Origin: Caldicoprobacter guelmensis | GTDB lineage: Bacteria > Bacillota > Clostridia > Caldicoprobacterales > Caldicoprobacteraceae | Direction of reading: 5' to 3' | NCBI RefSeq assembly: GCF_016908415.1 | Contig: NZ_JAFBDW010000008.1 | Coordinates: forward strand, 1 to 56,959 | DNA length: 56,959 bases | Shown here: piece by piece, positions 16,543 through 25,664 of the stretch | Position numbering within the stretch: position 1 is the first letter of the stretch | Layout: each line of letters starts with the position of its first letter | Notes under the pieces: generated by a model | Told to the model about the DNA's origin: nothing | Seen by the model: only the letters and a program-made list of their open reading frames with translations | Databases searched by the model: none | Program-made: the position numbers and the translations under genes

Positions 16543-17414
16543 TTTTCCTCCTTTTCGGACTGAATTATAACCCTGCGAGGATAAGGCACCCCTACATCAT
16601 TTTCATCAAAAGCCTCTTTGATTCGCTTTTTCAACTCCCGTTCCACTTCCCAATGTTTTAATGGGAGAGTACGAACCACAGCACGAATGGTTATCTGGGA
16701 ATCACCCATATCCATAACCCCTAAAACCTGTGGTTGTTCAACTATGTTCTTGTTTTCTTGGGCGTATTTATTTGCCACATCCTGTATGAGCCCAATTGCC
16801 TTATCAATATCAGTTTCATAGGGCACGTTTATATCCACCACTGCCAACATATTACCCCTTGTATAATTTACCACTTTTTGTATCTGTCCATTAGGGATAA
16901 TGGTTAAATCACCTTTGAAACCTCGTATCTTTGTAATTCTTAACCCTATCTCCTCTACCGTACCCGTCGTATCGCCTATGGTAACAAAATCCCCCACCGC
17001 GTACTGGTCCTCAAACAATATAAAAAATCCGTTAATCACATCCTTCACCAAACTCTGCGCTCCAAAACCTATAGCCAGTCCGCCTATGCCGGCCGTGGCT
17101 AAAATGGAAGTGGTATCCACAAATTGACCCAAAAGAGTAAGGCCTGCCACAAAATATACAGTATATTTCAATACGCTATGAGACAAAGCGCGTAGGGTAT
17201 TTATCTTTCTTACATCTATGCCAATTTTCATCTGAATCTGTGCATTGAAAAATCTATCTATTAAAATTCTTCCTACCTTATACACAATAACCGCCAAAAA
17301 TAATATGGCCGATATTTTTAAAATTACAAATGCCACATGCTGATAATTCTGAAGTTTAAATCCCTCAACCCAGCTATTTAGTTTGGTACCAACGCTGATC
17401 AAAAAATCATACAT
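16539..17414 (-). CDS. Small-conductance mechanosensitive channel, MscS family
   Basis: This 291-residue membrane protein opens on hypo-osmotic shock to release solutes. It has three transmembrane segments (about 28-48, 72-95 and the pore helix ATAGIGGLAIGFGAQSLVKDVINGFFILFEDQYAVGDFV, rich in small residues). The MscS beta domain (TGTVEEIGLRITKIRG, IPNGQI) follows, then the alpha-beta C-terminal domain ending VPYPRRVI. It lies in a two-gene unit with the DUF951 gene. Confidence 0.94.
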   Translation of the reverse strand: MYDFLISVGTKLNSWVEGFKLQNYQHVAFVILKISAILFLAVIVYKVGRILIDRFFNAQIQMKIGIDVRKINTLRALSHSVLKYTVYFVAGLTLLGQFVDTTSILATAGIGGLAIGFGAQSLVKDVINGFFILFEDQYAVGDFVTIGDTTGTVEEIGLRITKIRGFKGDLTIIPNGQIQKVVNYTRGNMLAVVDINVPYETDIDKAIGLIQDVANKYAQENKNIVEQPQVLGVMDMGDSQITIRAVVRTLPLKHWEVERELKKRIKEAFDENDVGVPYPRRVIIQSEKEEK

Positions 17415-17448
17415 AATATTAAGCCCTCCTTTGACTCAAAAACTTCTT

Positions 17449-18162
17449 TTATTTACTCTTCCTGCATGCCTCTACAAAAGCCTTAAACAACATCAACATG
17501 TTCTTGTGATACTTATACATCCTCTCTGGATGCCACTGGACCCCTACCGCAAAGGTATGTTCTTTGGATTCGATGACCTCAATCACTCCGTCATCGCTTC
17601 GGCCGGCAACATAAAAAGGAGGGGCTACTTCTTTTACAGCCTGATGATGAAAACTGTTTACCCGTATGTTCTGGTGCCCCATTATACGGCTTATAATAGA
17701 ATCGACTTCAAGCCTGACTCCATGACAGGGTTGCCATCCAGGTGCTGTCTGGCGGTGGTTTACGACAATTTCGCACTTCATCTGAGCAACTATATCCTGA
17801 TAAAGCGTCCCACCCATTGCAACGTTCATTACCTGAATACCCCGACATATACCCAGTACGGGCTTATCATTAGACATAGCCCATGCACAAAGCCTTATCT
17901 CAGCTTCATCACGGACCGGATTTACCTGCCCTAAAGCATAATGAGGAAGCTCACCGAAATAATGAGGATCTACATCTCCACCTCCTGTAAACATGATGCC
18001 ATCCAGCCTCGATGCCAAAAAACAAAGATCTTCAATATCAACATAAGGCAGCATTACAGGCATTCCGCCAGCCGCATATATGGCCTGACAGTAATCGTTA
18101 TGTAACCGTAATCTGTCAGCTGCAATGTCGTAATCACAGGTAATGCCTATCAAAGGCTTCAT
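17449..18162 (-). CDS. Class I glutamine amidotransferase-like hydrolase (peptidase C26, PuuD-like)
   Basis: This 237-residue stand-alone amidase resembles gamma-glutamyl-GABA hydrolase. The catalytic Cys lies in GICRGIQVMNVAMGG, and the His-Glu pair in GVQWHPERM. The FTGGGDVDPHYF segment and NSFHHQAVK are typical of this family. Substrate is a gamma-glutamyl compound by homology; no putrescine genes are near, so the actual substrate is open. It precedes mscS by 34 bp on the same strand. Confidence 0.88.
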   Translation of the reverse strand: MKPLIGITCDYDIAADRLRLHNDYCQAIYAAGGMPVMLPYVDIEDLCFLASRLDGIMFTGGGDVDPHYFGELPHYALGQVNPVRDEAEIRLCAWAMSNDKPVLGICRGIQVMNVAMGGTLYQDIVAQMKCEIVVNHRQTAPGWQPCHGVRLEVDSIISRIMGHQNIRVNSFHHQAVKEVAPPFYVAGRSDDGVIEVIESKEHTFAVGVQWHPERMYKYHKNMLMLFKAFVEACRKSK

Positions 18163-18353
18163 AGCATCTACACTCCCATCATAAATATATCTTCTTACTA
18201 TGCATTCCGCAATACCTCTTTACTTTGTAAATCTTCATTATAGCACCACTCTTTAACTCAAAAAGCTTCTTTATACAAAAATTATTTTACCATATTTTTA
18301 CGCTTCGTACCTCACTTCTTGAAAACGCGTAAGTTCAATAATTATTCTCAATT

Positions 18354-18372
18354 GATAATGAGGGGCATTATC
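18354..18372. promoter_or_regulatory. Fur-box-like 19-bp palindrome upstream of CDF exporter
   Basis: GATAATGAGGGGCATTATC has perfect 7-bp arms identical to the outer arms of the classic Fur box (GATAATG-5-CATTATC); only the centre differs. It lies about 50 bp upstream of the -35 box of the exporter promoter, a position suited to activation rather than repression. The rest of 18163-18493 is AT-rich and empty apart from the promoter. Confidence 0.5.
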
Positions 18373-18420
18373 TTTTATTGGGTATTAAAATAATTTTTAT
18401 TGATTTTTCAAGATTTTATG

Positions 18421-18449
18421 TTGCATTTATCGGTAAAATGGAATAATAT
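18421..18449 (+). promoter_or_regulatory. Promoter of the CDF exporter gene
   Basis: TTGCAT (18421-18426) and TAATAT (18444-18449) are separated by 17 bp, about 45 bp before the gene start. Confidence 0.5.
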
Positions 18450-18493
18450 AATAGTAATTTCGTTCTTAATTGAAAATGGAAGGAGTTTTGATC

Positions 18494-19408
18494 ATGGAAA
18501 ACATTCGATACGATGAAGGCCAAAAAGCCAATAAAGTAGGTATTATTACCAACATCCTTTTAACGCTGATAAAGTTATTAGCAGGCTTTATAGCCCATAG
18601 CACCGCCATGATAGCCGATGCCGTTGAATCGGCTTCAGATATATTGACTACTATCATTGTAGCTCTGGGATTGAAAATAGCAACCAAACCAGCTGACCCT
18701 GAGCACCCGTATGGACATGAAAAGGCTGAAGCTATATCAGCAAAATTCGTTGCAGGATTCTTGCTGATAGCAGGCCTGGCAATTGGCTGGAAAGCAGTAC
18801 AACATCTCATTACAGGCGACGTAGAACCCCCCGGTGCGCTTGCCCTTTACGCCGCCATCTTAACCATAATCATCAAGGAAACTCTGTTTCAATACACCAT
18901 CTTAACCGCTAAAAAGATAAACAGTACAGCGCTTAAAGCCAATGCCTGGCATTACCGGTCGGATGCCTTGACCTCTATAATAACCCTAATAGGTATTGGT
19001 GCAGCTAGGTTAGGCTATGCTGTCGCCGACCCAATAGCAGCCCTAGTGGGTACCATGCTAATTCTGAAGATGGCATACGAGATATATGCAAGGTCCATTT
19101 CGGAACTGATGGACTCCTCAGCTTCTCAAGAAAAAGTGGAAGCCATACGCCAAATTATACTTTCAGTCCCCAAGGTGAAAGGGATAGACCTTTTAAAGAC
19201 ACGTAGGCATGGCAATATGATATACGTAGATGTAGACATAGTCGTTGATCGCCATATGAGTGTGCTCGATGGCCATAACATCGCCGATGAAGTAAAAAAC
19301 GCTGTAACATCAAAGATTGAAGATGTAAAAGACGTCATGGTGCACGTAAATCCTTGTCATCCAACTTCTCCCAATTCCCCATGCCAAAATTGCGATAAAT
19401 CGTGTTAA
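18494..19408 (+). CDS. Cation diffusion facilitator metal exporter
   Basis: This 304-residue CDF-family antiporter moves a divalent metal out of the cell in exchange for protons. Six membrane segments are predicted. The transport site should be formed by ADAVESASD in TM2 and the HYRSD segment in TM5 (H-x3-D). A ferredoxin-like cytoplasmic domain follows (YVDVDIVVDRHMSVLDGHNIAD). The tail ends in NPCHPTSPNSPCQNCDKSC, with four Cys and a His, an unusual possible metal sensor. The ATG at 18494 has GGAG 10-12 bases upstream. The Fur-like site upstream suggests iron or manganese as substrate. Confidence 0.93.
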   Translation: MENIRYDEGQKANKVGIITNILLTLIKLLAGFIAHSTAMIADAVESASDILTTIIVALGLKIATKPADPEHPYGHEKAEAISAKFVAGFLLIAGLAIGWKAVQHLITGDVEPPGALALYAAILTIIIKETLFQYTILTAKKINSTALKANAWHYRSDALTSIITLIGIGAARLGYAVADPIAALVGTMLILKMAYEIYARSISELMDSSASQEKVEAIRQIILSVPKVKGIDLLKTRRHGNMIYVDVDIVVDRHMSVLDGHNIADEVKNAVTSKIEDVKDVMVHVNPCHPTSPNSPCQNCDKSC

Positions 19409-19412
19409 AATA

Positions 19413-20747
19413 TTAACCACCAAAGCGGTTATCTATCATTTTTGCCAGATCGTTGAGTTTATCTTGGTCAATGAGCTGACCAGCACTATTGCCGTATTTC
19501 ACAAGGTTGTATAGCGGAACCAACACCTCAGCCTGACGCCCCTTTGCCTCGTCCCACCCTTTTAAATCCTCTTTTATCTCATTGGGTGTCATATAATCTT
19601 TGGGATGATATCCCAGGTCCATGCAACTAATCAAAAACCGCCTATAAAGATACCGTACCTTCTCGACAACATCAGATAAGTCTTCCCAGCGAGGTTCCTT
19701 CTTAATCAAAGAGGCCAACCAATCTTTCCACCTATTGACATATTCCTTGCTCAAGGTTTTAATGTCCGTTACCTTTTCTTTTACATCTACATATCCGGCA
19801 TCAGCCTCTATCCAGTCGTCCTGCTTTATTAACTCTACCAATAGCTTAATGAGCCTCTTTGTTATTCTATACAACATTATGACAAGCGCAACCACCAACG
19901 CAACTACAAAGGCTATCGCTAACACATAAGCCAAAATCTCAAATAGGTAGTCAAAGATATTTGGAGCCCTAGGCTCTGCCTCAGGGAGCATATCCAACAT
20001 CCCTTTATCAGGCGGCACTTCTCCTCCTAAATCATCCATAGGCACAAGATTGCTTAAAAATAATATAACCTTGAGGATCAACAGCATTATGGAATTAACC
20101 AACCACAAAACCACCTGTTTAAAACGATTAAGGTTTGTCAAAATGATTATCACTAAAAAAGTAATGACAATTAACAATCGATTGTGGATTAAAACCGTCA
20201 CAGGTAGTGAAGGCTCGTCTTCTTTAGACAACGTTGCAGTTTTAAGCTGCTGCACATTAAACACGATAAGGCTTATACCGATATAGACAAAGCCCATCCA
20301 CTCAATTAAGTCTGCATAGGACATGAGCACCGTTGAATGCTTAAAAAAGAAGTATGATATAAAATAAATCAGTATTCCCACCCATAGGGCAACAGGGGGG
20401 AAAACCCCCTCCCATCCGCGCTCAACAAGGAATACGCCTCTGAAAAGCAGTATACTCCCTAGGATATAGGAACCCCACAGCAAAAGGCCCCCTCTAAAAG
20501 CGACATATGCTACCAAAAATGTAATGATAATACCTGGCAGTACAGCCGTAATCCTGGGCTTCTTTCTTAAAATAGACCTCAAAAGGATTCCTATAATATA
20601 ACACACCGCCAAAAAGGCCGCCCACCCAAACGCCAGAGGTTCAGGAATGGTAAAAACTGCTAACATCAAAATAAGAGGAAAAAAGGCAATTAGCTCTATT
20701 ACCGCCTGTATAATTCGTTTAATAAGCATCAATATTCGATTTCTCAT
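19413..20747 (-). CDS. Membrane protein with C-terminal DUF4129-like domain (TgpA-like without transglutaminase)
   Basis: This 444-residue protein has an N-terminal block of six or so hydrophobic helices (about 10-210), another helix near 275-300, and a cytoplasmic C-terminal part containing VEKVRYLYRRFLISCMDLGYHPKDYMTPNEI and LYNLVKYG. The last part resembles the DUF4129 tail of TgpA-type transglutaminases, but no transglutaminase core with Cys-His-Asp is seen between the membrane blocks. It overlaps the DUF58 gene by 29 bp and is last in the moxR-DUF58 operon. Role in the cell envelope is likely but not known. Confidence 0.72.
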   Translation of the reverse strand: MRNRILMLIKRIIQAVIELIAFFPLILMLAVFTIPEPLAFGWAAFLAVCYIIGILLRSILRKKPRITAVLPGIIITFLVAYVAFRGGLLLWGSYILGSILLFRGVFLVERGWEGVFPPVALWVGILIYFISYFFFKHSTVLMSYADLIEWMGFVYIGISLIVFNVQQLKTATLSKEDEPSLPVTVLIHNRLLIVITFLVIIILTNLNRFKQVVLWLVNSIMLLILKVILFLSNLVPMDDLGGEVPPDKGMLDMLPEAEPRAPNIFDYLFEILAYVLAIAFVVALVVALVIMLYRITKRLIKLLVELIKQDDWIEADAGYVDVKEKVTDIKTLSKEYVNRWKDWLASLIKKEPRWEDLSDVVEKVRYLYRRFLISCMDLGYHPKDYMTPNEIKEDLKGWDEAKGRQAEVLVPLYNLVKYGNSAGQLIDQDKLNDLAKMIDNRFGG

Positions 20748-21837
20748 GACCTACACTCCTTATATCCTCTTGGGGATGCAACCATAAGAACCTTACCGTA
20801 TTGCCGTACTCTTCCAATTTCTTTATCTGGTTCTCCATTCTGGGACTTATATAAGAAGTGATAATGAGAAAATCCATCCCAGTTATCCCAGATGCCAGGT
20901 CTTGTTCCAAAAATGTAAAGAATGTTACACTCCTTGCGATGATAAGTTTCGCCAGGACTTCGTAAATTAAAGTAAGATGTTCCATACTGCATCTTGGCTC
21001 AATGCGCACAGGTTCGCCTGGCTTATCTATAAGGTATCCATTGCTCCCAAATCCTACCTCTATTCCCCGGGAAATAACATGGTACGCAATCGAAGCTGCG
21101 TAGGATATACCCTTTTCAATCCTTTCAGGTTCAGTAACAGCACTCCACATATCATCGGAAATATCAACATTTAAATATATCATCAATTTCGGATTTGCAG
21201 TAAAATCTAGCTTGTTAACCTTTATCTTGCCTGTACGAGCAGTAGCTTTCCAATTGATCCGGTTTAAAGGATCACCATATGCATAATCCCTCACCCCTGC
21301 TACCATAAAAGGGTCTTCTACTATCCAACGCTTAACGGTCACATCTCCCTGCCAGCTGTGAGACGGCAGAGAAATTTCCTCCATGCGCAAGGGCTTGGGA
21401 TATACCAATAACTGTACTGATAGTTGAAATTCTTTCGACACTTCCTGGAAACCAAACAAGTCACCACAAGTCATGGTAACCGAATTGAGATAATAACATC
21501 CTCTTTTCAAGCACCTAACTTTATGTCTTCTAATGATTCGGGTATACGGCATTAAACTAAATATACTCCTGTGAAACTGTTGATGCTGGATATCCAGATT
21601 AAACTGTTTTTGAAACTTTAGATTGGCACTGATTTTAGATTCTATCCGGAGCCACGGGACAGGCAAGAGCTTTTCATTGGATATAACCTCAATCATTTCC
21701 ACCTCTTGTCCCTCAAACACAGCCGGCACACTGAAATACCGATGATATTTGACGTTCTTAAGCCCCCACCTTCTGAAAATCAATCCCTGTATCACCACAA
21801 CAACAAGAGTTGTAAATATAAACCATTGGATAGACAT
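20719..21837 (-). CDS. DUF58 domain protein
   Basis: This 372-residue protein has one or two N-terminal hydrophobic segments and a vWA-like DUF58 domain. The signature VRDYAYGDPLNRINWKATARTG is the DUF58 hallmark and lies near residue 185. DUF58 proteins are the usual partners of MoxR ATPases, thought to help assemble or mature membrane or metal-containing complexes. It lies 3 bp after moxR and overlaps the following gene, so all three are one unit. Confidence 0.9.
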   Translation of the reverse strand: MSIQWFIFTTLVVVVIQGLIFRRWGLKNVKYHRYFSVPAVFEGQEVEMIEVISNEKLLPVPWLRIESKISANLKFQKQFNLDIQHQQFHRSIFSLMPYTRIIRRHKVRCLKRGCYYLNSVTMTCGDLFGFQEVSKEFQLSVQLLVYPKPLRMEEISLPSHSWQGDVTVKRWIVEDPFMVAGVRDYAYGDPLNRINWKATARTGKIKVNKLDFTANPKLMIYLNVDISDDMWSAVTEPERIEKGISYAASIAYHVISRGIEVGFGSNGYLIDKPGEPVRIEPRCSMEHLTLIYEVLAKLIIARSVTFFTFLEQDLASGITGMDFLIITSYISPRMENQIKKLEEYGNTVRFLWLHPQEDIRSVGHEKSNIDAY

Positions 21838-21840
21838 GGT

Positions 21841-22809
21841 TTACCCTTCTCTCTTCCATAGTTGCTCTTCAGTAGGCACTGGAACCTGCCGCAATATTTG
21901 CTCAATGATTTCATCTTGCTGACCGCTCTTGGCAGCAATTACATTCCTTAAAATCATCCTATGCCTAAGCACCGGCTTTGCCATCGCCTTTACATCATCA
22001 GGAATGACATAGTCCCTTCCCTGAAGTATTGCATACACCTGTGATGCCCTAAGGAGAGCCTGGCTTCCGCGGGGACTTACACCTAAATGCACGTCATTGT
22101 GTTTTCTGGTCATCTCGATGATATTCACTATGTACTTGAGAATATCATCGCTTACATAGACGTTTACACAATCTCTTTGGGCAGCAATAATCTCCTCTCG
22201 ACTGACAACAGCGGAAATTTCTTCAAATGGATTTTTTTCTTTAAACCTCTTCAATATTTCAATCCCCTCTGCAGTAGATGGATAACCCATCTGGACCTTT
22301 ATTAAAAACCGATCCAATTGGGCCTCAGGCAAAGGAAATGTTCCCTGAATCTCTATGGGGTTTTGGGTGGCAATGACCATAAAAGGCTGCTGCAGCTTCA
22401 TGGTCTCCCCGTCAATGGTAACCTGCCTCTCTTCCATACATTCGAGGAGGCTGGACTGGGTTCTGGGCGTGGCCCTGTTTATCTCATCGGCCAGCAGTAT
22501 ATTTGTAAAAATCGGACCAGGCCTGAATTCAAACTCACCGATCTTTTGATTAAAATAGTTTATACCACTCAAATCGCTGGGCAGAAGGTCAGGCGTGAAC
22601 TGAACCCTTTTAAAAGTACAATCCAGTGATTTTGCCAAGCATTTGGCAAGTAAGGTCTTCCCCATTCCCGGCACATCCTCTAAAAGCACATGTCCCGAAG
22701 AAATCAAAGCTATCAGCAGAAGGTCTATTATATTCTCTTTCCCTACAATTACCCGCTGTATATTTGATTTCACCTTTTGTGCCAATTCATAGATATGAGC
22801 AAATCGCAT
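21841..22809 (-). CDS. MoxR-family AAA+ ATPase
   Basis: This 322-residue AAA+ chaperone-like ATPase of the AAA_3/MoxR group has Walker A GHVLLEDVPGMGKTLLAK, Walker B LLADEINRA, sensor 1 VIATQNPIE and sensor 2 SPRGSQALLRAS. It probably remodels a target with the DUF58 partner. It is the first gene of the three-gene minus-strand operon, with AAAGGAGATG before the ATG. Confidence 0.94.
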   Translation of the reverse strand: MRFAHIYELAQKVKSNIQRVIVGKENIIDLLLIALISSGHVLLEDVPGMGKTLLAKCLAKSLDCTFKRVQFTPDLLPSDLSGINYFNQKIGEFEFRPGPIFTNILLADEINRATPRTQSSLLECMEERQVTIDGETMKLQQPFMVIATQNPIEIQGTFPLPEAQLDRFLIKVQMGYPSTAEGIEILKRFKEKNPFEEISAVVSREEIIAAQRDCVNVYVSDDILKYIVNIIEMTRKHNDVHLGVSPRGSQALLRASQVYAILQGRDYVIPDDVKAMAKPVLRHRMILRNVIAAKSGQQDEIIEQILRQVPVPTEEQLWKREG

Positions 22810-23071
22810 TTGCTAATCATCTCCTTTTTCGGTGTCAATTTATTATATTCGCCACAGCTCACTTAATTCCTTGTACATTCCTCACCATGTTTTAAACTTT
22901 TTTTATCTCAGAAACCCATTAAATGGCTAAAAATTCTGTTGACCACCAACCACATGGTTTAAAAAGAAAAATACCGTCTGGTCATGTTTTACTAGATTTT
23001 GGGTATAGTTAGCGGTATAATTAAAATTACCAACTTAACAAAGTACTAAAATGTAATTGTTGGGGGTAACA

Positions 23072-24226
23072 ATGAACAAATATTTTTACCGAATACCGCT
23101 GTTTTGCATTGTAACCAGCTTATATTGGTTTTCAATGTATTCCTACGTGCCTATCTTATCACCTTATGCCGAATCTCTAGGAGCATCCTATAGGATGATA
23201 GGTGTCATCGTAGGGTCATACGGTTTTACGCAAATGCTTTTAAGGATTCCCTTGGGCATCCTTTCTGATAGAAGAGGCAATCGGAAATTGTTTATAATCA
23301 TGGGCGTTGCCATTTCCCTAATAAGTGCGGCTGGCTTGTGGTTTTCCACATCTCCTCTAGGATTGTTGGCCTTTCGTGGTTTGTCAGGCATAGCTGCCTC
23401 AGCCTGGGTGGCATATACAGTCCTTTTCCCAACTTATTTTGCTCAGCAAGAGTCTTCTAAAGCCGTCGGAATTATAAACTCCTTTACCACAATAGGCCAA
23501 GTATCGGCCACGCTGATAGGAGGCTATATGGCGCAACGCTTTGGGCCACGCAGTACCTTTTTAGTAGCGATCATAGGCGGCCTCATTGGGTTACTATTGA
23601 GCTTGTTCGTAGTAGAAAACAAAAATATAGATCGTCAACCCTTTACCATTCCACAGCTTCTTTCGGTGTCAAAAAATCGTGAATTATTGTTGGTATCTGG
23701 ACTTGCAATACTGGTCCAGTTTATAACCTTTGCAACCACTTATGGCTTTACTCCAGTGGTGGCAAAAAACATAGGGGCCAGTGATGCACAGCTAGGAATT
23801 CTGGTCACCGTCTCCGCTCTTCCTGCAGTATTTTCTTCAGCTGCCAGTGGCTCTTTCTTCACAAAGCACTATGGCGAAAAAAGAACTATTATTGGGGGGT
23901 TTATAATTATTTCTCTCGCCTGTGCATCAATCCCATTTATCAAAAACATACACTTGTTATACATATCACAGGCCTTTGGAGGAATAGGCCGCGGGCTTGT
24001 ATATCCTTTGCTTATGGCGCTGAGCATAAAGTCGGTGGATGACTCCAAAAGAGCTACGGCCATGGGCTTTTTCCAGGCTATATATGGCATAGGAATGTTT
24101 TTAGGACCGGCTTTTACAGGTTTTGTAAGCAATGTGTGGGGCTTGTCAATAGGATTTGCATTGACCGCTGTATTAGGATTTTTAGGCGCTTTGATTGCAA
24201 AAGGATTCATAAAACAAGCAAACTAA
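23072..24226 (+). CDS. MFS transporter
   Basis: This 384-residue major facilitator protein has about 12 membrane helices. The loop 2-3 signature reads RIPLGILSDRRGNRK, matching the G-x-L-x-D-R-x-G-R-R pattern; a second-half copy follows in KHYGEKR. It is probably a drug or small-molecule exporter; substrate not readable. The ATG at 23072 is preceded by GGGGGTAACA. A TATAAT at 23016-23021 upstream may be its -10 box. It stands alone between a divergent moxR operon and the next plus-strand gene. Confidence 0.9.
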   Translation: MNKYFYRIPLFCIVTSLYWFSMYSYVPILSPYAESLGASYRMIGVIVGSYGFTQMLLRIPLGILSDRRGNRKLFIIMGVAISLISAAGLWFSTSPLGLLAFRGLSGIAASAWVAYTVLFPTYFAQQESSKAVGIINSFTTIGQVSATLIGGYMAQRFGPRSTFLVAIIGGLIGLLLSLFVVENKNIDRQPFTIPQLLSVSKNRELLLVSGLAILVQFITFATTYGFTPVVAKNIGASDAQLGILVTVSALPAVFSSAASGSFFTKHYGEKRTIIGGFIIISLACASIPFIKNIHLLYISQAFGGIGRGLVYPLLMALSIKSVDDSKRATAMGFFQAIYGIGMFLGPAFTGFVSNVWGLSIGFALTAVLGFLGALIAKGFIKQAN

Positions 24227-24309
24227 AACCATCCTTGTCCATTGGGATAAGTTGTGTTAGACTAATTAAAAAAGCATTGCCTTAGGGCTTAACAAAGGGG
24301 GGATAATTG

Positions 24310-25641
24310 GTGCTAAAAAAGCTCTTAGTATGGGGTATGGTTTTTACTTTTATGTCTCTGTTTGTAATTCCCGTATATGCTATACAAGTACCAGTAGAAA
24401 TATCCAGAAGAAGGGCATACCCTATCCAAAGCAATGATATAACATTAGTATCATTTCAGGCAACTTTGAGAGTTGAACCAAATTTTACTACCGTCAATGC
24501 ATCCATGGTCATAAGAAATGACAGTTCCTCAGAGGCAAACATCACAATCGGTATACCATCTAAGTATGATGACATAGTAACCATCAAACAGCCGGCAGTG
24601 TCAGTTGAGGGTCAAAATCAAAAGCTTATTACAATACGCTCCACTCAAAACCAAGAAATATCCGATATGTTTTTGCCCCCCAACTGGATTACCTTTGCAG
24701 TTAAATTAGCCCCTGGCCAATTTAAGGTCATAAAATCTACTTTTACAATAAATAACAGATATGATCAGGCTGAACTTAGAACCATATATTTCCCTTTAAG
24801 GCTTCTTAACCTTTGGAATAAACCCCTCAATTACGTACAGATCACAGCAGACCTGGATTTTTATCCCCCCTATGCGTTTGAGCCTAACCCCTCTATTCCT
24901 CCCTCTGAATATGATACACAAGGCAGATTAGTATGGCGCTTTTTAGATTTAAGGCAAGCCGAAGACCTTCAAATTCACTTTTACCCTGTGGAGTTGGCTG
25001 TGGCAAGTTATTTAAAACAAAAATTACAGGGCAATCCAGATATAATTAATATAATAAACTTATATGAAAAAATGGACTATGACGATGCTATATTGTCTAT
25101 TGCCAATTTTCTGGAAGCAAATCCTTCCTTTGAATTAAACAAAGAGTTGAAATATTTGAAAGCCCTGTGTCATATGGAACTTTTTCAGCCAGGGATGGCC
25201 CTTGAAATATTTAACCAGCTTGAACCCTCCCCTGGGTTTGAAGAACCCCTTTCCAATGTAATACGCAATAAGATAATTTATGACAAGGTATACCTGTTAA
25301 AGATTATGGGAAAAGAGCAAGAAATTTTGGACTACCTCAAAGAGATCCAACCTTCTTTAACAAACAACGAGATTTTTATAAAATGGGTAGAGGATGAGAT
25401 CAAAAGACTATCTCCCCCGCCGCCTCCCTCTGAAGAAAAGAACGAAATAAATGAGCCTATAGATGAGCAAAATCAATCTCAAGACAGCATTAAGGGTCAA
25501 GATTATGATGTTAAATATATTCGCATATTAGGCTACAACGTTCCGATAGAGCTAATTTTTATAGGTACTTTGATACTGATTGTGTTAATATATATTATAC
25601 GCAAACGGAAAAAACGAAGGAAAAAGAGATATATATTTTAA
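24310..25641 (+). CDS. Secreted, C-terminally membrane-anchored protein of unknown function
   Basis: I do not recognise this family. The product, about 443 residues, begins with a signal peptide (KKLLVWGMVFTFMSLFVIP, cleaved near VYA). A beta-rich region of about 190 residues follows, with immunoglobulin-like spacing, then a helical part (LYEKMDYDDAILSIANFLEANPSF and more) with TPR character. A proline/acidic linker, one membrane helix (LIFIGTLILIVLIYII) and a basic tail KRKKRRKKR come last. The start is GTG at 24310 after AAAGGGGGG; a TTG at 24307 is also possible. It is probably exposed outside the membrane and tethered at its C-terminus. It lies 23 bp before a lipid kinase gene. Confidence 0.75.
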   Translation: MLKKLLVWGMVFTFMSLFVIPVYAIQVPVEISRRRAYPIQSNDITLVSFQATLRVEPNFTTVNASMVIRNDSSSEANITIGIPSKYDDIVTIKQPAVSVEGQNQKLITIRSTQNQEISDMFLPPNWITFAVKLAPGQFKVIKSTFTINNRYDQAELRTIYFPLRLLNLWNKPLNYVQITADLDFYPPYAFEPNPSIPPSEYDTQGRLVWRFLDLRQAEDLQIHFYPVELAVASYLKQKLQGNPDIINIINLYEKMDYDDAILSIANFLEANPSFELNKELKYLKALCHMELFQPGMALEIFNQLEPSPGFEEPLSNVIRNKIIYDKVYLLKIMGKEQEILDYLKEIQPSLTNNEIFIKWVEDEIKRLSPPPPPSEEKNEINEPIDEQNQSQDSIKGQDYDVKYIRILGYNVPIELIFIGTLILIVLIYIIRKRKKRRKKRYIF

Positions 25642-25664
25642 GAAACAGGGGAGTAAGTAAAAAT

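Noticed and set aside
17383..17934. 183-codon plus-strand reading frame
   Set aside because: It is antisense to the amidotransferase gene, whose catalytic motifs are clear; it has no family features.
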